Of a DNA stretch of 64,000 bases, positions 50,216 through 62,300 are shown one piece after another. Source of the DNA: Blastobasis lacticolella (lineage: Eukaryota; Arthropoda; Insecta; Lepidoptera; Blastobasidae); contig LR990067.1 of assembly GCA_905147135.1 (NCBI GenBank), forward strand, positions 8,494,001-8,558,000, given 5' to 3'. Position numbers and translations under genes: made by a program. A model generated the notes under the pieces. That model saw only the letters and a list, made by a program, of their open reading frames with translations, had not been told where the DNA came from and did not search any database. Within the stretch, counting starts at the first letter, position 1, and every line of letters starts with the position of its first letter.

Positions 50216-53200
50216 ATGACTACGAAAGAGCTGTACACGAAGGTAAACCTCTTCCTATTTTGATTCTTTGAATTTTTAAAAATAACATTTTGAATTTAGA
50301 ATGTCGAAGTCCACGTTTCTATTTTTTGTTTTATCTTGCAAATAAAATGATTGTCGGCATTAAATGCATTATGCCAAGCACTCATAAATAAATTAGGTAT
50401 TTTGATTAGAGTTTATGATAATTATGTAGACCACTTTTACTATCTGAATCAGATAGCATTTGTTCATGAATTATTTATATATGTGCATATTATTACAGCT
50501 GTTAACGCTGATGACTTCATAATTATTTAACATTTTCTGTGTTAAGTTTCAATTACATGCTTCGGTTAGCATATAAATTCTAGTTCATTAAAATTATTGT
50601 TTAAACTTGTATGATGAAATTGCGATAAAGTGATTTGTAATGACTATTTACTTTACCTACTGTAGGTAACATTATAGTTTTTCTACTCATTACAATTCTA
50701 GTATCTTAATCATTTTATTAGAAAATGTATACAAGAATGTTATAATGTTTTTTTGGATTACAAAAATTTAATTAAATGAGTACTTATGTTAACAATATAT
50801 TATTTATTATTTCATTCAGTACTTCTTATTAAGTATAGAATAAATTTCTGTTCAAGATCATTGATTTAGTTTAACCATGGGAAACGTAAGCATCTTAGCT
50901 CCAAAGTATTATTTTTTTATGTCATATAGTAGGCAAACAGGCAAGTGGGCCACCTGATGGAAAGAGGACACCACTGCCTATAGACATGAGCAACACTAAG
51001 AGTATCACCAATGCGTTGCCCACCTCTATAACACGTTGCTCTGCCAGCAAAAAGGCAAATGCCCCTTCATCGCCCAAGCTTCCCCAAGTCCTCACCCCAT
51101 GGAGCACTGGAGACCTTCCTCACCGGCAGAAACACAATACTATTTTAAAGAGTATTGTTTAGCTACGGTATTCTGTAAGATAGCTATGCCGTACCTTTCT
51201 TGAAATATTGAAATTTAATATATACTTACTGTGCTGATGTTTATGCCCCCTTTTATAGGGCCCTTTGAGATTATACGTAAACTGTGAGGAGTAGAGCATA
51301 TAATCAGCCATCAGTGAAAACATGTTACTGCTTGGCTTGATGTTGCAATAGATTTATTAGATGTTTCTACATCAAATTCGTGAGAAGTAGCAGCAGGTTG
51401 ATTGATAAATAAATAGATGTATTGTAGTCCAGCCAATAAGTAAGCAATGCGATAGCAGGATCGTAAGGGATTTCTTCAGAAATTTGTTTAGGGTGATTTA
51501 GGGAGCTATTTAACATATTCATTTTTTTCTTTTTCATTTTCTCGAAAATGGAGCGTTATACAAAAATATGGTCATTATGTCAGACAAATATTACCTATAG
51601 GCTATAACTTAGTAATAAACCATTCCATATTTCACAAAAAAATTAAATAACTTTTATCTTGGTAACTATGTATCTTAACTTGGTATTTTGTCAGTGTTTC
51701 CTTTGAACTATGACATTAGATCATTCAAAAGGTTTATTAGATGTCTCCTTAGAGGCGAGCAACGCCTTGGCAACACCCCTGGTGTTGCTGATGTCGATAG
51801 GCGGTGGTGACCACTCACCATCAGGTGGCCCGCATGTTTGTCTGCCATATTAGATAAAAAGAAAATTGTAGCTCACCCTTGACGCCAGGACTTTTCGTAT
51901 GTTCATTTTCAAAGGGCCGTAAGCAAATTTCTGAAGATATTGCTAACGAATGCTGTGTGTGCCGACTAGTCGCCGAGGTCGGAGGGTGCGATGGCGGTAG
52001 CAAATAAAACAGTTCCTCGGAACACTCCCTTAACTTGATACAGACTGTAGAGAATACACAGAGCCCGATATTGACTGGCAGGTTTATGGGATCCAAACCG
52101 TCTGTGACCTGGGGAGAAACCTTCCTCCCATGACCTCTCGGTCATACGGACCGCGTCAGACCTAATTATGGGTGATGTGTACATCATCATCGTCATATCA
52201 GCCGAAAGATGCCCACTTCTGGATATAGACCTGTGCCTTCCGCATCCAGCTGATACCTGCGATCTTTACCAACTCGTCGGTCGACCTTGTGGGAGGCCTA
52301 CCCACGAGACGTGATTCGTACGCTACCCCATGAATTTGTTAATAGTTAGTCAACAGCCCATCCTCTAACTCCTTGGGCGCACTTCTTGACACCACAAATC
52401 TAGTTGTCCAAATGCGCTCTCCCACGGGCTGACGTCACAACAGACTACTACCCCGTTCGCCAGCTCCCATCCTCCTTCCCCCCCACCTCTACCTCTTCTT
52501 CTGCTCCTATTCCTCCTCCATTCTCCTTACACAATACCATGCGTAGGTACGCAAACTCTCTTAGCCTCGCTGTGAGCGAGGTATCTTCGTCAATACATAC
52601 AGCTCGGTGATTTGGACTAATTTTAATAGCGGCGCGTTATTTTTTTAAGAAATAAGGGTATTGTACAGCCGCCCCTTTGTATTTATACAATACTTAACTG
52701 AATACACAAAGCACATATGCAGTTTAAAGAACGTGCTTTGCTATCGTTGCTAAATCGTGTCATGCCTCGACAATATTGTCTGGCACGGTGAGCTCAAGAG
52801 TTCCTGCGAAACATCTAGCGCTGCGAGATATCGTTTGTTTCTTTCTCTCAATACTAAGGCGACTTTACTCGTTAATCGCGCGTGAGTGCACACTTGTGCT
52901 GGCCGTACTGAAATGTACAGCTTAATATTTCAGTACGTCTTGTACAAGTGTGCGCGCGACAGCGTCAAGCGAGAAAAGGCGCGACTTAGATCATGCTTTC
53001 GCTTCCATCTTTGTATTGACGAAGGAAGTAAAGGCTCTCTCTCTCTTTCTCTATGTCACGATCACAATTGCTAACCGTGCATTTGAGAGGTGGGCAAGGC
53101 AATACACTGGTATTGCTGATGTTTTTACACTTGTTTTTTTTATTCCAATCACCAGGGAGCCAGAATATGGGTGGAACACCCGGAGAAGGTATGGGAGAGT

Positions 53201-56200
53201 GCCACGGTGACCTCGGACTACCGCTCCGGCGTACTGATCGTGAAGGTGGACCAGAGTGGGGAAATACGGCAGATCAAAGTACGTATAATTATTGTAAATC
53301 TATAGCCCTTATTTGGTTAAGCGTTAATGTCCCGGTTGTGCTCTCGCACACGAGGACCCGCGGTCTGCCATGACCATGATCCAGGATTTGGCAGATCAGG
53401 TAATTACAGTGGAGCGACTGCCATCTGACCTTACGATGTTTTCCTTCTCCATGAGAGCATCGGTTAGTATTCAACTAATGTACATAGCTCAGAATACACG
53501 GCCGCAGTGGATTTCAAACCCGGTACCTCTAATTACAAATCAAATTACGACGTGTTTTCATCATCTTGGTGTTAATAACCAGGTTGTGCTTTCGCGTGCG
53601 AGGGCCCTGGGTCCGCCTTGACCACAATCCAGGATTTTGCAGATCAGGTTATTAAGATGGAATGACTGCCATCTTACCTACATGACTCAGTTACCAGGGG
53701 AACCTGACCAGATTGGATCATGGTTACACATTCAGTCGCCTAAATGTGCAGGTTTCATCACGATGTTTTTCCTCACCGGAAAATCATCGGTTAGTGTTCA
53801 ACTAATGTACATAACTCAGAAAATAGTCATTGGTACATGGAAGTACTGGGTTGTAATGTTTATATTTTTGCTCATGTAATGTTTATATTTTTAGTGGGTG
53901 AAGTAGCGCTTAACCTAGAGGCTCGGAATGAAATATGGGGTTTGAATTTGAAATAAACTGCTTTATTAGCATCGGGTTTAATTACACACAAAATGTCCTT
54001 AGGTTATAGCGGCTATAAATAATCAAATTACAGATTATATTAATACAAGGGTTACATAGAGGGTTTGATCGATAACGCACATGAGTCTATGATATCTTAT
54101 ATTTAAATTCACTCAGCTGCGTGTCAAGGAGTCTTGACCAAAGTCGAGCAGGAGCATCCCCTGGAGCAGCTGGCCAGAACTGCTCCAAGCAGACGGCCGC
54201 TCAACCCCACTTATGGGCTGGTACCAAGCACCTCCTGAAATGATCACACCGTTGCAATCATTCAGGGGGGGGAAAATAATAAAAAGGAAGTGAGCAATCT
54301 ATTCGTTCTCAGCTGGCTTTGGGGGGGAAATGGGTGTGACAATAGGCTGTCAATAACCGGGATAAAGAAGCAAAAGCGTGCGGCATGCCAGGCTAGCGGC
54401 ATAACCTCCAACGCCAGATGATGTAAGGTGGCAGGATTTAGCAAAGGCAGTGCAGCACGCGGTCACGCCAGGTTGCGTGGCATAACCTCGAACATCAGAT
54501 GATGATGGGTGGCAAAAACAAGCAAAGCACTGTAACACGCGGTCACGACAGGTCGCGCGGCATAACCTCCAACACCAGATGATGATGGGTGGCAGAAATA
54601 AGCAAAGCACTGTAACACGCGGTCACGACAGGTCGCGCGGCATAACCTCCAACGACATAACGTGGCATAACGACAAGACGGGGCCATGCTAGGCCACGCG
54701 TGGCACAGCTTCAATCACTTAACAGCGGGATGGAGAAATAGCCAAGTAAAGCTTGCTTACCTGTTGGAGGTGGGTCCCAAAGCTTCCTACGCGTCGCGGC
54801 CACTGGCGACGGGCGTAGGCAACTGGGCGCGGGACGGTAGGAGGCGTGCCTCCTACACTACGTCGGCTGAAAACACCAAAAAGGTTAACATGGGCTTCAT
54901 CGCGCCACGCGGATGTCAACAAGCCATCGCGACATGCTACTTACGTGGGAAATTCTGTGGGAATACTCTCACCACCAACTACCGCAGTGTCCCGTTTGTT
55001 TAAAAAGGTGACAGGCTAGCATGTGCTGCGCAGTCGCATGTGCGTGGCCGCCTTTCGGGCAGGACGTAGCCGACAACACGTGGACACAATATTTTCCACA
55101 ATATCTATCACTATTCTGACTGGTTCTGCTGAAAATATTAAGGAATTAGCACCGCGCAAACAAACAACAATGAAATCTAGCGGCTCCGATAACACTTACG
55201 AGATTCACTAGGTATTTATTTTTAACAAGACACCAGTAACTGTGGGGGCTTCGGTCAGGCAAAAGGACTGAGAACCCGCGTGCTCCGGGCTTTATTCCTC
55301 GGCCTCCGCCCTAACCTACTCGCAAATAAAACCTATAACAAAAAAACGGCTTGGGGTTGTGAAGCTATAACTTTTATCGAAATTCAGCGAAAGGTAAAAA
55401 AATCATACAGCCAAACGGTGACGCTAGAAACGAACAATTCAAATTAAGGTGAAGGCCAAGTTTCACCCAAATAAAAGGATTACAGGCAACCTGAAACGAA
55501 TCTATGTAATATAAATTGACGTAATTCCGATTCAACTCCATCGGAACCTGTAATAAAAAGACCAAAGACCAATTTGGTGATGCTGAGATAAAACCAATCA
55601 TCCATTCTATAATATTTCATTTATAGAATGTAAAATATAAAAAGAAAAGAATTAAATGGAATCAACCATAATAAAAATATTTATTAGTTTATTTATTTCT
55701 GCAGGAAATAAGTTTTATGTCAGCAACACCAGCGTTTAGTTTTCTAAAAATTGACATTTCGGCAAAGGGAATCAGTCATCATACAGCCATGCGTTGACTG
55801 ATATTTCTCAGTCGAGAAATATATGTTACACACCCCGCAAACCAGGAGAATTTTACGACGGAAGCAAGCTGAAAGAGTAAAATTCCAGCTCGCCCCCGAG
55901 CTTAAAACTGGAAAAAAAAATAAGCAGAAAACTTAAGAATCGGAGTTCTTAAAATTAAAGAAAAAAGACATGTATTTCAAAGCCTAAAGCTAATACAGCA
56001 CCTGTATAAAGCGCCATATAAATAAGGTTTAAATTACCAATTAAGCAACAAACGCTATAGATTTAAAGTTCTAATCTAACATCTAAAATTATTTATAAAA
56101 GATACCTATCCTTAAGAGGTAAGGGTTAATTAAATAAAGGTAAGGTTACCCATACTGTGAGAGTAAAAGGCGTAAAGTAAAAATAATGTATTCCATTCTT

Positions 56201-56273
56201 TAAAAGGGTTAAATAAAGTTTAAGGTTACCTATTTACTGAGTAAATGGGCATAAAGTAAAAATAATATTAATA

Positions 56274-56304
<31 letters not shown>

Positions 56305-59300
56305 TCGTAGACAAATTCACACAGCGCCATCTAGCCCCAAACTAAGCAAAGCTTGTGCTATGGATGCTAGATAACTGATATACTACTTAAATACTTTTTA
56401 AACACATACTTATTATACATAGAACACCCAGACCCGTAACAGAAATTAAAATTCATCATTTCAATTTCTGCCCGGCCGGGAATCGAACCCGGGACCTCTT
56501 GCGTGGCAGACCGGCATGTTGACCATTGAACCACTCAGGTCGTCCTATACTATACCTCAGTATATCCTATACTGTAAAGGTACAGGCTAAACAGCATAAG
56601 TGTTGGTTATGTCCAACTAAACTAAAGAAAAGTAGGCTATGCCTAACTATTTAAAGTTAATTATGTTCTAACATGTAATCCTATAATTTAAAAAATATAT
56701 ATTTTAAAAGTGTACTAGAAGTGGTTGCTGACTACAAAATATCTATATGAGTACCTACAAAAATATTTTGAAAGAATTCAATGCAATATGAAATGTTAAT
56801 ATATAACTGTTGAAAATATATGCTATAAAATATATATTATTTAATAGTAATAAATATAAAGTAGTAGTCTGCAAGTTTAGATGGACTGGGCCAAGGGGAA
56901 TCTGAGTCACTGCCCGCTCAGAATGGAACGTGTTGGCTTATTTAAATGTCACGATCCGCATTAGTGTAGGCTTGTCTATTACCTATGACACAGAACAACA
57001 AAATCTGAAGACTGCTGGAAGAAACTGTAATAAACAATAATAATACGAATACATAAGGTATGTATGGTTTCGGTGGATCCTGTTGGAAACTGCATGATAC
57101 ACGCGGAACCTATACAATGAGGGAAATATAACAGAGGAAAAGGAGGTCACCAATCCAGCTCACCAGAGTCACCGCCCGCTCTGCAAAAATATGGTGTATT
57201 ATGGCTTATTTTCGGTGTTACCAACCGCACCAGTGAAGGCTTATTTTTACTGGAGTGGATCCCATACCTAATCCAGGAAAAATAGTTACAATAGGTAAAA
57301 AGAAATAACCTTGTAGCCACCAAACAACTGACTAGTACAAACGTGCTTTTCATTCCGACAAACAAACCAAAAAAAATCCAGCTCCCGGGACAGGTGTTCA
57401 CATTCTTAAAATCTCTGCAGTCCAGGGGTTCGGTCGAGTCAGAGGAGTGTTGATATAGCAACATTAAGCCGCAACAGCATAGTACGTATACTATAAACTG
57501 TAGCATAACTGGCCGGAGCGTCAATAGGCTCGGACAGTATCAAGGTATACCGGTGCAGCGTCAACATCAGGCTGCAACGGCGTAGGTATAAATGACTGGC
57601 ACGGCATCACGGGGCCGGAACAGCATGGGGTATCTGATGCAGCATCTACAGGCTGCACAGAGCAGGGAATACTGCCGCGGCAACACGGGGCCGGGTCAGC
57701 ATGAATGTATACTGATGCAGCGTCACAGGCTGCAACAGAGCAGGGAAAACCGCCGCGGCAACACGAGGCCGGGACAGTTCATAAGGTAAACTGGTGCAGC
57801 GTCGTTGGCTGCAACAGCATTGAGGGTTACTGCCACGGCACACGGGGCCGGGTCAGCGTAATAAGTAGTATAAACTGGTGCAGCATCACTGGCTGCAACA
57901 GCATGAGGGTTACTGCCACGGCACACGGGGCCGGGTCAGCGTAATAAGTAGTATAAACTGGTGCAGCATCACTGGCTGCAACAGCATGAGGGTTACTGCC
58001 ACGGCACACGGGGCCGGGTCAGCGTAATGAGTAGAATAAACTGGTGCAGCATCACTGGCTGCAACAGCATGAGGGTTACTGCCACGGCACACGGGGCCGG
58101 GTCAGCGTAATGAGTAGAATAAACTGGTGCAGCATCACTGGCTGCAACAGCATGAGGGTTACTGCCACGGCACACGGGGCCGGGTCAGCGTAATGAGTAG
58201 AATAAACTGGTGCAGCATCACTGGCTGCAACAGCATGAAGGGTTACTGCCACGGCACACGGGGCCGGGTCAGCTTAATAGGTATACTGGCACAGCACAGT
58301 AAATAAGGTTCAGTTTATGTTGGAGTGCAACATAACTGGTAAATATAATAGGTTACTGGTGCAGCGTCATATGGCTGCATCAGCATAAGGGTTACTGCCA
58401 CGGCAACGAGGCCGGGACAGTGTAATAGGTATACTGGCACACATGGCACAGTATATAAAGGTTCAGCCGGTTGGAGTACAACCTAACTGTTAAAAGTGCT
58501 GGGTAAAGCAATAAAGTAAAAGTCCAGGAAGGTTATTGCTGGGTAACAGCAAAAATACAATTTCAGTGAATGTCAGGCCGTAACATTACTGTTAAAGGTA
58601 GATGCTGGGGACAGCAACAAAATGGTAAATTTCAGTAGATGTTAGGTGATAACATCACTGTTATGAAGTAGATGCTGGAGTGCAGCAACAAAAGGGTAAA
58701 TATCAGTAGATGTTAGGTTATAACATCACTGTTATGAAGTAGATGCTGGAATGCAGCAACAAAAGGGTAAATTTCAGTAGATGTTAGGTTATAACATCAC
58801 TGTTATGAAGTAGATGCTGGAGTGCAGCAACAAAAGGGTAAATATCAGTAGATGTTAGGTTATAACATCACTGTTATGAAGTAGATGCTGGAGTGCAGCA
58901 ACAAAAGGGTAAATTTCAGTAAATGTTAGGTTATAACCTCACTGTTATGAAGTAGATGCTGGAGTGCAGCAACAAAAGGGTAGACAAGTAAATGTTAGGT
59001 TATAACATCACTGTGAGATGTAGATGCTGGGGTGCAGCAACAAAAGGTAGACAAGTAAATGTTAGGGTGTAACACTACTGTTATAAAGTAGATGCTGGTA
59101 TGCAGCAACAATAGGGATAAAATGAAAATATCTGTAAGTGTCTGCTTACAGTAAGTATAGTCTATAAAAAATAATAATAAACTTTTATTGGACCGCAAAC
59201 TGTAATATAGATGTAGATATGTGACTGGAACCACGTCGCACAACTTGGAACCTAAAAGTTGGAATCTAAAAAAAATTTGAAAAACCCTAAATTAAAAATT

Positions 59301-62300
59301 TAAAGCACCCTCAAGCAAAGCTGAAGATAGTGAAGGCTAAAAACGCTGAAGTAAGTGCACAGCTGAAAATTATAAGCAAGGGCAATCACCTATAAGCTGT
59401 AGTCTAAAGTTGTAGTAGGTCAATATTATTTTAAAAGAAATCCAGCTGTAATTCCCAAAAGCAGTTGAAAGAAGTAAAGTTTTAAGTTATAAGGTTATAA
59501 GTAGGTATGCATGATCGATCAGTACAAAATTATCATAATTAATTTTTAGAGAAAAGTAAATTTAAATTTATAAAAATTTGCAATGAATGTGAAATTTATT
59601 CCATAATAAAAATATTCTTTATCTATATGAACAAATGTAGGTATAGTATAACTGTCAACACAATATAATATGAGTCCAAGTTGGCTAGCGAGGAGCCAGT
59701 CTTAATATTAGATTTTAAGTTTTTCAAGCGGGTTCCATACAACAAAAGTACAAATAGTTACATACCTTGTAACAAGTATGTTTAAATAATAAAGTAAAAG
59801 TTAATGAGAGATAAGTTACTACCTGCCAATAAAACAAGTAGGTATAAATAACCAAATCAAGTTACTCAATGTGACTTGTTACAAAGTATATTGTAAAACA
59901 TAGACCTATATAAAAAATGAAGTGTACATACCTAACTAAATTCTTAAAAGTAATAGTTACTTAATGATCCAATGTGAAAATCAGTTCTGTGTTTATCATC
60001 ACACTTATTAATAAAAATACTATGTTTAAATAGTGTAATAAACTAAGTAGGTAAGAACTTACTTACTAAAGTTATAGTATCCATACTATGTATGGTGTAC
60101 TACAAAACTAAAATAATAAAATTTGTTGCAACAAAATTGAACCTAAATTAAATGAAAACAAAACAATATATGAAAAATATTCAATTTTATTACAACAAAA
60201 GTGCCTTTGCCTTGACCCCCGTGTCAGTTACTTATGTTATTCTACATAAATAACATTTAAAATATTCATATAATTTGTCTTCAGCCACTTACTGTGACTA
60301 AAATTGTTATACTTATTAGGTAAGTATGTATGTATGATGCAGCAAGGTAGATAAAGTAGATAAACTTGAATGAAGGAATCAATAATTAAAAAAAGAACTC
60401 ATCACATAAGAATGTTTATAAGAGTTACACTAAAAAAAAAACTACTGCATCAAATGGAAATAAAAAAAATTCTCCTCAACCAGTCAGAACACTTTAAAAG
60501 GCCTATAGCCTTAGCATTGAGCCAAAAATTAATTGTTTAACTGTAGCAGAGCTACAATGATATATTACAAGTACTAATTAAAATAATGCTTGCAAGTTAT
60601 TTAGTACACAGTCCTTAAGTAGACCAAATACTGTAAAAAATATTAACATTTACCATAATAAAACATTAAACTTAAATCTATTAAGCAATGGTGAATATAC
60701 GTTATCGATCAGACTCCAATTATGTAGCAAAAACTCAAAATTGTGAGTATACTCTCTAATTACTCTGTTCGGGCGCCATGTAATGTTTATATTTTTGCTC
60801 ATGTAATGTTTATATTTTTAGTGGGTGAAGTAGCGCTTAACCTAGAGGCTCGGAATGAAATATGGGGTTTGAATTTGAAATAAACTGCTGTATTAGCATC
60901 GGGTTTAATTACACACAAAATGTCCTTAGGTTATAGCGGCTATAAATAATCAAATTACAGATTATATTAATACAAGGGTTACATAGAGGGTTTGATCGAT
61001 AACGCACATGAGTCTATGATATCTTATATTTAAATTCACTCAGCTGCGTGTCAAGGAGTCTTGACCAAAGTCGAGCAGGAGCATCCCCTGGAGCAGCTGG
61101 CCAGAACTGCTCCAAGCAGACGGCCGCTCAACCCCACTTATGGGCTGGTACCAAGCACCTCCTGAAATGATCACACCGTTGCAATCATTCAGGGGGGGGA
61201 AAATAATAAAAAGGAAGTGAGCAATCTATTCGTTCTCAGCTGGCTTTGGGGGGGAAATGGGTGTGACAATAGGCTGTCAATAACCGGGATAAAGAAGCAA
61301 AAGCGTGCGGCATGCCAGGCTAGCGGCATAACCTCCAACGCCAGATGATGTAAGGTGGCAGGATTTAGCAAAGGCAGTGCAGCACGCGGTCACGCCAGGT
61401 TGCGTGGCATAACCTCGAACATCAGATGATGATGGGTGGCAAAAACAAGCAAAGCACTGTAACACGCGGTCACGACAGGTCGCGCGGCATAACCTCCAAC
61501 ACCAGATGATGATGGGTGGCAGAAATAAGCAAAGCACTGTAACACGCGGTCACGACAGGTCGCGCGGCATAACCTCCAACGACATAACGTGGCATAACGA
61601 CAAGACGGGGCCATGCTAGGCCACGCGTGGCACAGCTTCAATCACTTAACAGCGGGATGGAGAAATAGCCAAGTAAAGCTTGCTTACCTGTTGGAGGTGG
61701 GTCCCAAAGCTTCCTACGCGTCGCGGCCACTGGCGACGGGCGTAGGCAACTGGGCGCGGGACGGTAGGAGGCGTGCCTCCTACACTACGTCGGCTGAAAA
61801 CACCAAAAAGGTTAACATGGGCTTCATCGCGCCACGCGGATGTCAACAAGCCATCGCGACATGCTACTTACGTGGGAAATTCTGTGGGAATACTCTCACC
61901 ACCAACTACCGCAGTGTCCCGTTTGTTTAAAAAGGTGACAGGCTAGCATGTGCTGCGCAGTCGCATGTGCGTGGCCGCCTTTCGGGCAGGACGTAGCCGA
62001 CAACACGTGGACACAATATTTTCCACAATATCTATCACTATTCTGACTGGTTCTGCTGAAAATATTAAGGAATTAGCACCGCGCAAACAAACAACAATGA
62101 AATCTAGCGGCTCCGATAACACTTACGAGATTCACTAGGTATTTATTTTTAACAAGACACCAGTAACTGTGGGGGCTTCGGTCAGGCAAAAGGACTGAGA
62201 ACCCGCGTGCTCCGGGCTTTATTCCTCGGCCTCCGCCCTAACCTACTCGCAAATAAAACCTATAACAAAAAAACGGCTTGGGGTTGTGAAGCTATAACTT

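Noticed and set aside
54262..55003. ORFs of 60-105 codons repeated at 61189-61930
   Set aside because: They lie inside the two LTRs, show no gag or env features and recur only because the LTR is duplicated.
57147..57524. 125-codon minus-strand frame with hydrophobic segments in the retroelement
   Set aside because: Cys/Leu/Phe-rich but without Gag, protease, envelope or other recognisable motifs; it runs close to the first minisatellite.
57788..59110. CRISPR-like repeat array
   Set aside because: Units are contiguous tandem repeats without variable spacers, in a eukaryotic genome.
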